Shown here piece by piece: positions 25,648 through 33,805 of a DNA stretch of 64,000 nucleotides. The notes below the pieces were generated by a model. It was not told where the DNA came from. It saw only the letters and a program-made list of their open reading frames with translations, and did not search any database. The position numbers and the translations under genes were made by a program. The stretch spans positions 62,001-126,000 of the forward strand of contig SVUJ01000004.1 in NCBI GenBank assembly GCA_015063305.1, in the 5' to 3' direction. Positions within the stretch are counted from its first letter, which is position 1. Each line of letters opens with the position of its first letter. The DNA comes from Oscillospiraceae bacterium. Its GTDB lineage: Bacteria > Bacillota > Clostridia > Oscillospirales > CAG-272.

Positions 25648-28011
25648 ATGAAAAACACTGTTAAAATATTGTTGTGTCTTATCTTGATGCTGTGCAGTAT
25701 ACTCTTTGTATCCTGTCGCCCGTCGAATGAGCCCGACGCTCAGACTACATCGCAGCAGACAACAGCGGGTGAGCCTGTACAAAACCAGGAAGAAGACCCC
25801 GGTGTTGACCTCGCTACATATAGTGTGGTATACGCTCAGAGTGAGTTGAATTCTCTGAAGGCTACCGTGTCGGAGCACCTTGCCAGAGGGATAGGAAATA
25901 TAGCTTTTAGCAGCGACGAAGCGGCTGCGGCGGAAAAAGAGATCCTCGTTGGAGAGACCAATCGCCCTGAATCGGCATCGGCAAAGGCTTTGCTTGATGG
26001 AAGCGGCTTCGTTATATCGGTTATCAACAACAAGATAGCTATAGTCGGCTCTGACGATATACAGACGATACGCGCGGTGAATTATTTTACCGAAAAATAT
26101 CTTGACACCAACGCGAAGATATCCTGTTCCGAGAGTGTAGTGGTCAAGGCAGATGCGCCCGACGTAACTCTTTCAGATGCTTACACCTTTGTTTTTTCGA
26201 GCAAGCTTGACAACACCCCCGGAAATACCCTGGGTACTAACACGAATAAAAACGCGCGAAATTACCCTTGCGTAGCGGTAGACAAACTTATCACGTATAT
26301 GGAGATAGTTCCCAAAAACAGAAAGCGCGCTACCGACGATAAAGTGACAGAGCTTGAGGTGCTTATCGGAGAGGTAGACAGAGAGGCTTATTCGGATTTT
26401 GTGGCTACACTTGCGGAAAACGAGTATGGAATTCTTATTAAGGGCGGCAAGATAATTCTTGCGGGACATAACGATCTTGCGCTTGAGAAGTGTGTTTCGA
26501 GCTTCAAGGCGCTTCTTGATCTTGCCAAGAACGAAACAGCCTGGGCGTTTTACGAGGGATTCTACATAAAGGGAATAGCTAATGCCGATTGGGTAATTGA
26601 TTTCACACGTCCCTCGGGAGAGGGCATAAGCCTTTATAACACGATGGACTCGAACGACGATTCCTTGCAGTTTCTCTACACGGGTACAGGCGTAAATGCG
26701 GCGGCGTTTGATACCTACTGCGCTCAGCTTATATCTGAGGGATATACCGTTCTTACCGAAAACACCATTGAGAACAGCAAGTTCAAGACCTTGGTGAACA
26801 ACTACAAGGGTATAACCCTTTACGTTGCATATAACGACTTTAAGTACGAATCTCATTATGTAGTTGATGATAAGTACAGCGTCGATTACGAAAAGTGTAT
26901 TCGCATCGTGTCCGCTAAGCTTACCTCGGTGGATCTGCCCGATGAGGAGATCCTTACCGAGAATCCCGAGTACGTCAAGGTCGCCAATTCAACCTTGTCT
27001 ACCTACGGACTTACCCACAAATCGGTGGGTATGTGCTACGTTATAAGGCTTGAGGACGGAAGCTTTATAATCTTTGACGGTGGTTATCTTTCAAGGGGAA
27101 TTGAGCATATGGATCTTTGGAATCTGCTTACAGAGCTGCACACCGAGGCCTATGGTTCAGCTCCGAGTGAGGAAAATCCCATACGAATTGCCGCGTGGGT
27201 AATAACCCATTCACATTCCGACCACTATTATGTTTTGAAGGCGTTTGTCAGAAAGTACGGACCCAATCCCACCCTTAAGTTTGAGCGTCTTATCGGAAAT
27301 TTCCCCTCAGGAAACGTTCTTCAGGTTACGGGCGGCAGAAACAGTTCTATTAGGGATATGGGACTTGAGGAGACTATTCCCACTTTCCAGGGTCAGGTTA
27401 CGGGCGGATTTGATTACATAAAGGTACACGCGGGGCAGACCTTCTACTTTGCCAACGTGAAGATGGAAGTGCTTATGACTTATGAGGACCACAATCCTGT
27501 AAGCATACAGGGAGAAAATGATACCTGTACGATAGTAAGGCTTACTATAGCGACCACGGATGAACAAAAAGGAGCTACCACCTCGGCAGCTGAGGCTGTG
27601 AATAGTGTTAGCGCTATGTTCCTTGGCGATGCTCAGAGATATCAGAGCCGTTATCTGTGCTCTATGTACGGCGATTATCTGCGCTCGGATATGGTACAGC
27701 TCGCGCATCACGGCAATATAGGCTGCGAAATACCGATATACGACGCTATACAGGCGTCTGTCGTCCTTTGGCCCGAATGTAGTGAACACGTTTCAATGTA
27801 TATGAATCCCGACAACTCTCATAAAGGATTTTTCTATGAGGTAGACCAGTACGTTGTTGCAATGCCTTGTGTTAAATATATTATTGGGGCGAATGAAGAA
27901 TATGATACGACCTTTAACTTCACTGTAGACGGTCCTGATTATGACAATCTGTATGATCCTCAATTAAAACAGGCTGTAGAGTATGATGGCGTCTCGCTTA
28001 TAAAGAAATAA
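25648..28011 (+). CDS. Secreted lipoprotein with metallo-beta-lactamase fold, array copy 3
   Basis: A 787-residue third paralogue: lipobox L-F-V-S-C23, a Thr/Gln linker, the two alpha/beta modules, and the hydrolase domain with T520-H-S-H-S-D-H526, FLGDAQRYQSR and LAHHGNIGCE. Long stretches are the same as in copy 2, while the segments around the metal site and the C-terminus differ more, as expected if substrate preference is shifting. ATG follows AAGGAGA. It has its own promoter and terminator, so each copy can be expressed alone. Confidence 0.85.
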   Translation: MKNTVKILLCLILMLCSILFVSCRPSNEPDAQTTSQQTTAGEPVQNQEEDPGVDLATYSVVYAQSELNSLKATVSEHLARGIGNIAFSSDEAAAAEKEILVGETNRPESASAKALLDGSGFVISVINNKIAIVGSDDIQTIRAVNYFTEKYLDTNAKISCSESVVVKADAPDVTLSDAYTFVFSSKLDNTPGNTLGTNTNKNARNYPCVAVDKLITYMEIVPKNRKRATDDKVTELEVLIGEVDREAYSDFVATLAENEYGILIKGGKIILAGHNDLALEKCVSSFKALLDLAKNETAWAFYEGFYIKGIANADWVIDFTRPSGEGISLYNTMDSNDDSLQFLYTGTGVNAAAFDTYCAQLISEGYTVLTENTIENSKFKTLVNNYKGITLYVAYNDFKYESHYVVDDKYSVDYEKCIRIVSAKLTSVDLPDEEILTENPEYVKVANSTLSTYGLTHKSVGMCYVIRLEDGSFIIFDGGYLSRGIEHMDLWNLLTELHTEAYGSAPSEENPIRIAAWVITHSHSDHYYVLKAFVRKYGPNPTLKFERLIGNFPSGNVLQVTGGRNSSIRDMGLEETIPTFQGQVTGGFDYIKVHAGQTFYFANVKMEVLMTYEDHNPVSIQGENDTCTIVRLTIATTDEQKGATTSAAEAVNSVSAMFLGDAQRYQSRYLCSMYGDYLRSDMVQLAHHGNIGCEIPIYDAIQASVVLWPECSEHVSMYMNPDNSHKGFFYEVDQYVVAMPCVKYIIGANEEYDTTFNFTVDGPDYDNLYDPQLKQAVEYDGVSLIKK

Positions 28012-28020
28012 GAAAGTAAA

Positions 28021-28062
28021 AAACACCCCATTCAAGCCACGGCTTGAATGGGGTGTTTTTTT
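28021..28062. terminator. Bidirectional terminator between array gene 3 and the GNAT-like gene
   Basis: AAACACCCCATTCAAGCC pairs perfectly with its complement around an AC loop, with a run of T on the plus side and A on the left flank. It serves both convergent genes. Confidence 0.92.
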
Positions 28063-28068
28063 GTTTGC

Positions 28069-28467
28069 TTAGTTATTTTCTTTATGATTATGGCAATGGT
28101 CGGTGAAAAAGCCTTCGAGATTTATATAAAACTCTCCGTTCTCATTTTCCTTGAAGCCGACCGCGCGGAGAAGAGAAGCGTCCTTTACCTCTCCCTTGAA
28201 ATATGCCTCGTGAACGCCGCAAAGGTCTATAAAATTAAGCGTACCTCTGCCCATAACGAACATAGCCTCAAAATCGTTAGTTCCCTCGGCGGGTGCGAGG
28301 TCGTATATCATTCCTCCCTCGGCGCTCAGTCTGAACTGACACACCCCCGCCAGCTTTTCGTCGACAGTCGCCGCATAGGCGAGAGCGTCGGGGTTATATT
28401 TTACGCCGCATCTGCGGCAGATATCTTCCTGCTGTTCCTTTGATTGAACGGGTAAAACCTTGAGCAT
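28069..28467 (-). CDS. GNAT-like acetyltransferase domain protein
   Basis: A 132-residue protein with the weak pattern of the GNAT fold: YAATVDEKLAGVCQFRLS (beta strands), a central acidic stretch, and LLRAVGFKENENGEFYINLEG at the C-terminus, the position of the last GNAT strands. The usual acetyl-CoA loop Q/R-x-x-G-x-G/A is not clear; MGRGTLN is the nearest sequence. It could be an inactive or divergent member. AAAGG precedes the ATG. It is the last gene of the long minus-strand series, five bases behind rluB. Confidence 0.6.
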   Translation of the reverse strand: MLKVLPVQSKEQQEDICRRCGVKYNPDALAYAATVDEKLAGVCQFRLSAEGGMIYDLAPAEGTNDFEAMFVMGRGTLNFIDLCGVHEAYFKGEVKDASLLRAVGFKENENGEFYINLEGFFTDHCHNHKENN

Positions 28468-28472
28468 TTTTA

Positions 28473-29228
28473 TTAACCTTTCGTTTTGTTATTTGACTGT
28501 TTTTTTCTTCCCGAAGTCCTCAGATACTCGACCTGAGCTGAGCTGAGATATCGCCATTTGCCCGGCGCAAGCTCTCCGAGCGTTATGTTTCCTATGGCTA
28601 TTCTCTTGAGCCTGAGCACCTCAAGCTCCACGCTCTCGCACATTTTGCGTATCTGTCGGTTTCTGCCCTCAAAGAGGGTCATTTTAAGTACCGAATGGTC
28701 GCTCTTTACCGATATCAGCTCGGTCTTTACGGGGAGCAGCTTATAGCCGTCTATCTCCATTGGCGCATTGAGCTTTTTGAGGGTGTCGTATGCTACCTTT
28801 CCCGCGACCTTTACGTGATATATCTTCGGTATCTCATGACGCGGGTGGGTCAGCTTCAGCGCAAGCTCGCCGTCATTAGTTAAGAGTAACAGTCCCTCGG
28901 AGTCCATATCAAGACGCCCTACAGGATATACTCTCGCTCCAACGTCCGACACAAGCTCTGCCACGGTGGCTCTGCCGCGGTCGTCCGACATAGTCGTGAG
29001 ATATCCTCTTGGCTTATTGAGCACAACGTATATATTCTTTTTGAATTTAGGCATCTCTATGGGTTTGCCGAGGTAGGTAACGCTGTCCACACCGGGGATT
29101 ATCCTCTGTCCTGCCGTTGCCACCTCGCCGTTTACCTTTACCTTACCCGCGGCTATCTCTGCCTCTGCCGCGCGGCGCGACATTACGCCGCAATCGGTAA
29201 AATACTTCTGTAATTTTATTGAGTCCAT
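28473..29228 (-). CDS. rluB: Pseudouridine synthase RluB family
   Basis: A 251-residue RsuA/RluB-type enzyme converting uridine to pseudouridine in rRNA, most likely 23S U2605. It has an N-terminal S4 domain (LQKYFTDCGVMSRRAAEAEI), then VVLNKPRGYLTT, the catalytic motif PVGRLDMDSEGLLLLTNDG with its aspartate, and EGRNRQIRKMCE. A Lys-rich tail follows. Position downstream of scpA-scpB and a D,D-carboxypeptidase matches the conserved Bacillus/Clostridium order. Nineteen bases separate it from dacF. Confidence 0.93.
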   Translation of the reverse strand: MDSIKLQKYFTDCGVMSRRAAEAEIAAGKVKVNGEVATAGQRIIPGVDSVTYLGKPIEMPKFKKNIYVVLNKPRGYLTTMSDDRGRATVAELVSDVGARVYPVGRLDMDSEGLLLLTNDGELALKLTHPRHEIPKIYHVKVAGKVAYDTLKKLNAPMEIDGYKLLPVKTELISVKSDHSVLKMTLFEGRNRQIRKMCESVELEVLRLKRIAIGNITLGELAPGKWRYLSSAQVEYLRTSGRKKQSNNKTKG

Positions 29229-29247
29229 ATTATGTTTTTAAATCCAT

Positions 29248-30372
29248 TCAGTTGAAAATTTTATCCCAAAAGGAGCTGTTTTCGGTCTTTACACAAATAT
29301 CCTCGGCAAACACCAGCTCAGAGGTGACGGTTTTGTTCCCATACGTGTAACACACTCTGCCCGCGGCACTTCCGTGTGTTACGGGCGCAAATTCAAAGCG
29401 GTGGAGCAGCTCAACGCGCACAGAAAGCTCCCCCCTCTCTTTGGGAAGAGTCATTCTTAACTCCTCGGTGTTTGTGAGAGTTACCGTTTCCTTATCAGCA
29501 CCAACTATAGGAAGCTCGTATATGAAGCTATGCGGCTCTGCTATAACCACCGATTCGTATTGCTCAAACCCGAAGTCGAGCATCGTTCGGTGGTCGCTCC
29601 AATCGTCGGGCGCGTCAAGCGTGACCGCCACAAGGCGCAGTCCGTCGCGCTCAGCCGCGCTCACAAGGCAACGTCCAGTTGCCTTTGTAAAACCTGTCTT
29701 TACACCGATAGTACCGTCATAGAGCTTGAGCATCTTGTTGTGATTTACAAGAAACCTTCGTGTACAGCCGCTGTCTATCGGAAGGGTTACCTTATAGGTC
29801 GAGCATATCTCACGTATGATCTCATTCTCCAGAGCGCAAGCCGCTATCACGGCAAGGTCGTATGCCGTGGTATAGTGATCTTCATCGTATAGGCCGTGCG
29901 GGTTAGTGAAATGTGTATTTTTCAGTCCCATAGCTTCGGCGCGCTTGTTCATCATATCGGCAAAGGCATCTATGCTTCCCGCAATCTCTATCGCGATAGC
30001 CGTTGCGGCGTCGTTTGCCGATTGCAAAAGTAGGGCATACAGAAGCTCCTCCATCGTTAGAGCTTCACCCTCGCACAGGTATATCGACGAGCCCTCTATC
30101 CCCACCGCGTCGGGGGATATATGTACGGTCTGCTTAAGCTCACAGCTTTCCGCCGCCACAAGAGCGGTCATTATCTTGGTGGTACTTGCCATTCCGCGTC
30201 GGCTCTCGTGATCCTTGGCATAGAGGACGCTTCGCGAGTCGGCGTCTATAAGCACAGCGCTATGGGCGGACAGAGAGAGGGAAGAGCTATCCTCTCCCAC
30301 ACAGTCCGCCTTAAGATCAGCGCAATAAAAGACCAATATGAACGTCAGGGCAAAAGCAAGTATCCTTTTCAT
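29248..30372 (-). CDS. dacF: D-alanyl-D-alanine carboxypeptidase (DacF/DacB type)
   Basis: An exported penicillin-binding carboxypeptidase of family S11, with a signal peptide at 1-22. All three active-site motifs are standard: S-T-T-K in GMASTTKIM, S-A-N in LLQSANDAA and K-T-G in GVKTGFTKA. A C-terminal PBP5-type beta domain follows. The start is the ATG after GGAAAGG; the longer frame is not preceded by a ribosome site. The neighbours gerW and scpAB support the sporulation-linked dacF/dacB group. The 374 residues are typical. Confidence 0.92.
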   Translation of the reverse strand: MKRILAFALTFILVFYCADLKADCVGEDSSSLSLSAHSAVLIDADSRSVLYAKDHESRRGMASTTKIMTALVAAESCELKQTVHISPDAVGIEGSSIYLCEGEALTMEELLYALLLQSANDAATAIAIEIAGSIDAFADMMNKRAEAMGLKNTHFTNPHGLYDEDHYTTAYDLAVIAACALENEIIREICSTYKVTLPIDSGCTRRFLVNHNKMLKLYDGTIGVKTGFTKATGRCLVSAAERDGLRLVAVTLDAPDDWSDHRTMLDFGFEQYESVVIAEPHSFIYELPIVGADKETVTLTNTEELRMTLPKERGELSVRVELLHRFEFAPVTHGSAAGRVCYTYGNKTVTSELVFAEDICVKTENSSFWDKIFN

Positions 30373-30394
30373 ATCATAACCTTTCCATAGGGAA

Positions 30395-30415
30395 ATTAAA
30401 ACCATCGGTTTTAAT
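30395..30415 (-). terminator. Hairpin between gerW and dacF
   Basis: ATTAAAACC pairs with GGTTTTAAT around three bases, followed on the minus strand by TTCCC. It is a possible partial terminator inside the minus-strand series. Confidence 0.45.
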
Positions 30416-30441
30416 TAATCTTATGGGGTTATGAGCTACAG

Positions 30442-30855
30442 TTATACCGTTTCCTTAGGCTCTTTGGAGAATATATTTTTAATTTTGGATATAATGTCGG
30501 GTGTGCGCTCAACAAGGTCTGCTATCTGGTCAACTGGGTCGGGCTTGCCCTTAGTTCCCACGTTTATGAATTCGACCTCGCCCTCGGCATCGATGATAAG
30601 GAAGCCAACGGGAACAACGGTAAGACCTGTTCCGCCGCCTCCGCCGAAGTTCTGCTGTCTTGAGGGTGTTTCCGACTTCGAGTTGTAGTCGATACCGCCC
30701 GTAGCAACTCCAACCGATACCTTCGATATCGGAATGATGGTTGTGCCCGCGTTGGTCGTTATGGGCTCTCCGATAACGGTGTTCGCGTCAACTATAGAAC
30801 GCGCGTTCTCAAGTGAGGATTTAATGATCTCCGGAATTTTGTTTTCGCTTGCCAT
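30442..30855 (-). CDS. gerW: GerW family sporulation protein (YtfJ)
   Basis: A 137-residue GerW/YtfJ protein, required in Bacillus for spore germination responses. The family core is clear: SLENARSIVDANTVIGEPI, TTIIPISKVSVGVATGG and the Gly-rich FGGGGGTGLTVVPVGFLII. A short amphipathic C-terminal tail follows. Its presence suggests a spore-forming lineage. It lies 34 bases behind the DUF2953 gene, the usual neighbour in Clostridia. A ribosome site AAAGGAA precedes the ATG. Confidence 0.93.
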   Translation of the reverse strand: MASENKIPEIIKSSLENARSIVDANTVIGEPITTNAGTTIIPISKVSVGVATGGIDYNSKSETPSRQQNFGGGGGTGLTVVPVGFLIIDAEGEVEFINVGTKGKPDPVDQIADLVERTPDIISKIKNIFSKEPKETV

Positions 30856-30889
30856 AATTATTTATTCCTTTCAGAAATTATTTATATAT

Positions 30890-31600
30890 TTATTTTTTAT
30901 TTTCAGTTTGAGGTGCAACCTTATGCTGCGGCTGTTGCCCGGGATTTTTGAGCTTATGCTTGATAAATGAGGTGAGCGCGGCAAAGCCCACGCTGAATAC
31001 CTGCCATACTCTTATGGAAAATGATATTTTTATGTCGGTAATACTTTCCTCGGCGGCGAAATCTGCCCTTACGTCAAACTCTGCCTTTTTCAGCCGTTCA
31101 AAGTTTTTGACCGATTCAAGGGCGGGCAGAAGTATATTGAGGGATTGTGTGACAGCACCATAGGCTATTGCGGTGGTAGCCGCGTCACCTGTTCCTATAA
31201 CCATTCTCACTCTTGCCACTCTTATTCTCAGATGCCCGAAGAATTTTTTGATAACGGCTATGGCTATAGAGGATATCATATTTACGTCGGACATTATCTG
31301 CGAAATACTCTTTTTCTCGCCCGATGCCTTTTTTGCCTCCTTGGCTTTTGCCTTTTCCTCGGCAGACAGTCTTTTCTTTTCGGCTTTTTTGCGCAGCTTT
31401 TTGCGGATTTTTTGCGCTTGCTTAGCGCTCATACCCTTGCCCTTTTTTCCTTTTTTAGAGGGGAGTATTTTTATTTTCAGAAAAAGCACTCTTACGCTAA
31501 GCGCTATCTCGTCGGAGTAGCATATAGTTACTGCTGCCTTCAGCGAGCCGATAAATCCTATTACCGCGAGTATTATCAGTATAGTTATAAGCGCGCCCGT
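30890..31600 (-). CDS. DUF2953 membrane protein with non-canonical or hidden start
   Basis: A DUF2953 protein, usually just upstream of gerW. The best ATG/GTG/TTG start is GTG 31489, but it has no ribosome site and would drop the conserved N-terminus. The frame stays open upstream through a membrane helix (LITILIILAVIGFIGSLKAA) and VTICYSDEIALSVRVLFLKIKI, the family N-terminus. A strong AAAGGAGGGG (31607-31616) stands ahead, with ACG (31600) six bases and ATA (31606) directly downstream; neither is a normal start. A Lys-rich region about 45 to 95 residues in precedes the conserved body. I place the start at ACG provisionally; a base error is the alternative. Confidence 0.75.
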   Translation of the reverse strand, partial: TGALITILIILAVIGFIGSLKAAVTICYSDEIALSVRVLFLKIKILPSKKGKKGKGMSAKQAQKIRKKLRKKAEKKRLSAEEKAKAKEAKKASGEKKSISQIMSDVNMISSIAIAVIKKFFGHLRIRVARVRMVIGTGDAATTAIAYGAVTQSLNILLPALESVKNFERLKKAEFDVRADFAAEESITDIKISFSIRVWQVFSVGFAALTSFIKHKLKNPGQQPQHKVAPQTENKK

Positions 31601-31662
31601 GTTTATCCCCTCCTTTTCTTTAAAGATATGTTTAGTTTATTATTCGTTGGTTGGATATTTTA

Positions 31663-32289
31663 TTATTCAAGATCTTCGCTCTCGTCCGATATTCCTGCCG
31701 AGGCATCTTCATCTGCCGTATCATCGTCTACCATAGGAGCTTCCTCCTTGGGAGGCAGGATTATCTCGGTGGCGGGAAGGTCGGAAAGAGAATTTATGCC
31801 GAACACACGGAGAAACTTGTCGGTCGTAACGTAGAGCATAGGCCTTCCCGGGGCGTCAAGACGTCCGCAGGGCTCTATAAGCGCCTTGTCTATGAGCGAA
31901 TTCATAGCGTAAGAGCTATCGACCCCTCTTACCTGATCGACAAATGAGCGCGTTACAGGCTGGTTATAAGCGACAACGGCAAGTACCTCCATAGAGGATG
32001 CCGAAAGGTTTCCGCCTCTCTTGATACCGAGCGCCTCTCTTATGTAGGGGGCATACTGCTCCTTGGTGCAGAGCTGACAGGTATCGGGAAAGAGCAGAAG
32101 ATTTACCCCTCTTATCGACTTTGCCGAGTTATATTCCTCGCTCATATTTTCGATTATCATTTTGGTGTTTTTGAGGTCAAGTCCGAGCACCTCGGCTATC
32201 TTTGTATATTTCACGGGATAGCCTGCCGCGAAGAGTATAGCCTCTATCGCGCCCTCAATGTTTTTTATCTGTTCGAGCTGTTCATCCAT
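31663..32289 (-). CDS. scpB: Chromosome segregation and condensation protein ScpB
   Basis: The winged-helix kleisin partner that, with ScpA and Smc, forms the bacterial condensin. GAIEAILFAAGYPV, MEVLAVVAYNQPVTRSFVDQVRGVDS and LYVTTDKFLRVFGINSLSDLP are the ScpB signatures. The 208 residues are normal, with an acidic C-terminal tail. Its first eight bases overlap the end of scpA, so translation is coupled. Confidence 0.96.
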   Translation of the reverse strand: MDEQLEQIKNIEGAIEAILFAAGYPVKYTKIAEVLGLDLKNTKMIIENMSEEYNSAKSIRGVNLLLFPDTCQLCTKEQYAPYIREALGIKRGGNLSASSMEVLAVVAYNQPVTRSFVDQVRGVDSSYAMNSLIDKALIEPCGRLDAPGRPMLYVTTDKFLRVFGINSLSDLPATEIILPPKEEAPMVDDDTADEDASAGISDESEDLE

Positions 32290-33073
32290 TTTGAGTGTCC
32301 TCCTCTGAGATCTCGTATTGGCTCTTTTCTATCGTATCCTCGTTGGTATTGAGTATAAACCTCGTGCTTGAATCGAGCAGGGCGTTACCCTCGTCGGTCT
32401 CGTCCGAAACGATGATGCGGCGTACCTTTATAAGCTCAAGCACTCCGAGAAAGCTTGCTATGAGGTCGGGAAGCGTAATCTCCGACATAAGCAGCTCCTC
32501 AAGTGTCGCCACGCCCTGTCTTTCGATAGTTTTCAGTATCGACACTATCTTTATCTCAACGGGGATTATGGGCTTGCTTATCATAGGTGTAAACGCGGTA
32601 TTCGCCGCCTTTTCAAGCGCGTTGTTGTATGCGATTATTCTCCTTACCGCCGCGCACAGGTCTGTTACCTGTTGGTCGTGAACAAAGGTCTTGTCGATAG
32701 ATATCTCATCGGTATCCTTGACCATACGCGCGCTGTAAAAGGCGTAGAGCGGAGAGAGCTTTTGTGCCGCTTCCTTGGCCTGTTGATATCGCAAAAGGGC
32801 ATCGGCGAGCTGAGCTCTCGGGTCGTCCTCGTCCTCCTCGGCTTTGGGAAGGAGCATCTTGCTCTTTATAAGCATAAGCTCACTTGCCATAACGATAAAT
32901 TCGGAAGCTACGTCCATATTCAATTCTTTAGCGCCGTTGATATACTCCATATACTGGTCGCATATAAGCGATATCGGGATATCTGTGATGCTTACCTTAT
33001 TTTTTTGGATAAGCGTGAGAAGCAGGTCAAGCGGACCCTCAAACTGCTCCAGTCTGTATGTAACAGCTTCCAT
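32282..33073 (-). CDS. scpA: Segregation and condensation protein ScpA
   Basis: The kleisin subunit of Smc-ScpAB condensin. The N-terminus LEQFEGPLDLLLTLIQKNKVSITDIPI and the middle MELMLIKSKMLLP type sequence (ASELMLIKSKMLLPKAEEDEDDP) are the family hallmarks; the C-terminal winged helix is ERQGVATLEELLMSEITLPDLIASFLGVLELIK. The 263 residues are typical. It sits 26 bases behind the site-2 protease gene, the same order as in many Firmicutes. Confidence 0.96.
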   Translation of the reverse strand: MEAVTYRLEQFEGPLDLLLTLIQKNKVSITDIPISLICDQYMEYINGAKELNMDVASEFIVMASELMLIKSKMLLPKAEEDEDDPRAQLADALLRYQQAKEAAQKLSPLYAFYSARMVKDTDEISIDKTFVHDQQVTDLCAAVRRIIAYNNALEKAANTAFTPMISKPIIPVEIKIVSILKTIERQGVATLEELLMSEITLPDLIASFLGVLELIKVRRIIVSDETDEGNALLDSSTRFILNTNEDTIEKSQYEISEEDTQNG

Positions 33074-33099
33074 AAGTCAAACACTCCGTAATTTAGAGA

Positions 33100-33786
33100 T
33101 TAAAGAAGTCCAAGAGGAAGGAATATAAGCTTCATTATCGTACTTGAAACAAAGCTTATAGCGGGGTCGAGTACGCCAAGGAAAAGCAGAAGCATGATTC
33201 CTATGGCGATGTAACGCTCGTATTTCATAACGCCGAAGTAGTATTTCGGGGGGAGAAAGACGTAAAGTATACGCGAGCCGTCAAAGGGCGGTATCGGGAT
33301 AAGGTTGAAGACCGCAAGAGTGATGTTCAGCCTTACACCCAGAAGCAAAAAGCTTATAAGTATTTCGAGTATCAGAAATGAGCTCTCGCTGGGATCTGTG
33401 AGTACCGCGGGTACTAAAAAGCTATAAGTCAGCTTAAGTAAGACGGCGAAGATTATCGCAAGGATAATATTTGATATAGGTCCTGCCGCGGCAGAGAGCG
33501 CCATATCGCGCCTTGGCTTTTTGAAATATCTTGAATTTATCGGTACGGGATTTGCCCAGCCTATTCCGAAAAGCACCATACAGATAAAGCCTATGGGGTC
33601 GAGGTGCTTTATGGGATTGAGCGTTACCCGTCCGAGGTTTTTGGCGGTAGGGTCTCCAAGCTTGCTCGCTATATATCCGTGCGCCATTTCGTGCATTGAA
33701 AGTGAAAGAAGAACTATCGGCAGACTGAGAAGTATTCGTATTACCGTACTCTCAAGGTCTGCTCCTGCTATAAGATTAGTAAGCAT
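33100..33786 (-). CDS. Site-2 protease family (M50) membrane metalloprotease
   Basis: A 228-residue rhomboid-sized membrane zinc protease of the M50 family. The zinc motif H32-E-M-A-H36 lies in a membrane helix. GWANPVPINSRYFKKPRRDM and AAAGPISNIILAI are conserved, and FNLIPIPPFDGSRIL supplies the third zinc ligand aspartate. It has five or six membrane spans and no PDZ domain. This small type commonly lies beside scpA in Clostridia. The physiological substrate is unknown. Confidence 0.93.
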   Translation of the reverse strand: MLTNLIAGADLESTVIRILLSLPIVLLSLSMHEMAHGYIASKLGDPTAKNLGRVTLNPIKHLDPIGFICMVLFGIGWANPVPINSRYFKKPRRDMALSAAAGPISNIILAIIFAVLLKLTYSFLVPAVLTDPSESSFLILEILISFLLLGVRLNITLAVFNLIPIPPFDGSRILYVFLPPKYYFGVMKYERYIAIGIMLLLFLGVLDPAISFVSSTIMKLIFLPLGLL

Positions 33787-33805
33787 AATAAAACTCCAGA
33801 TAGAA

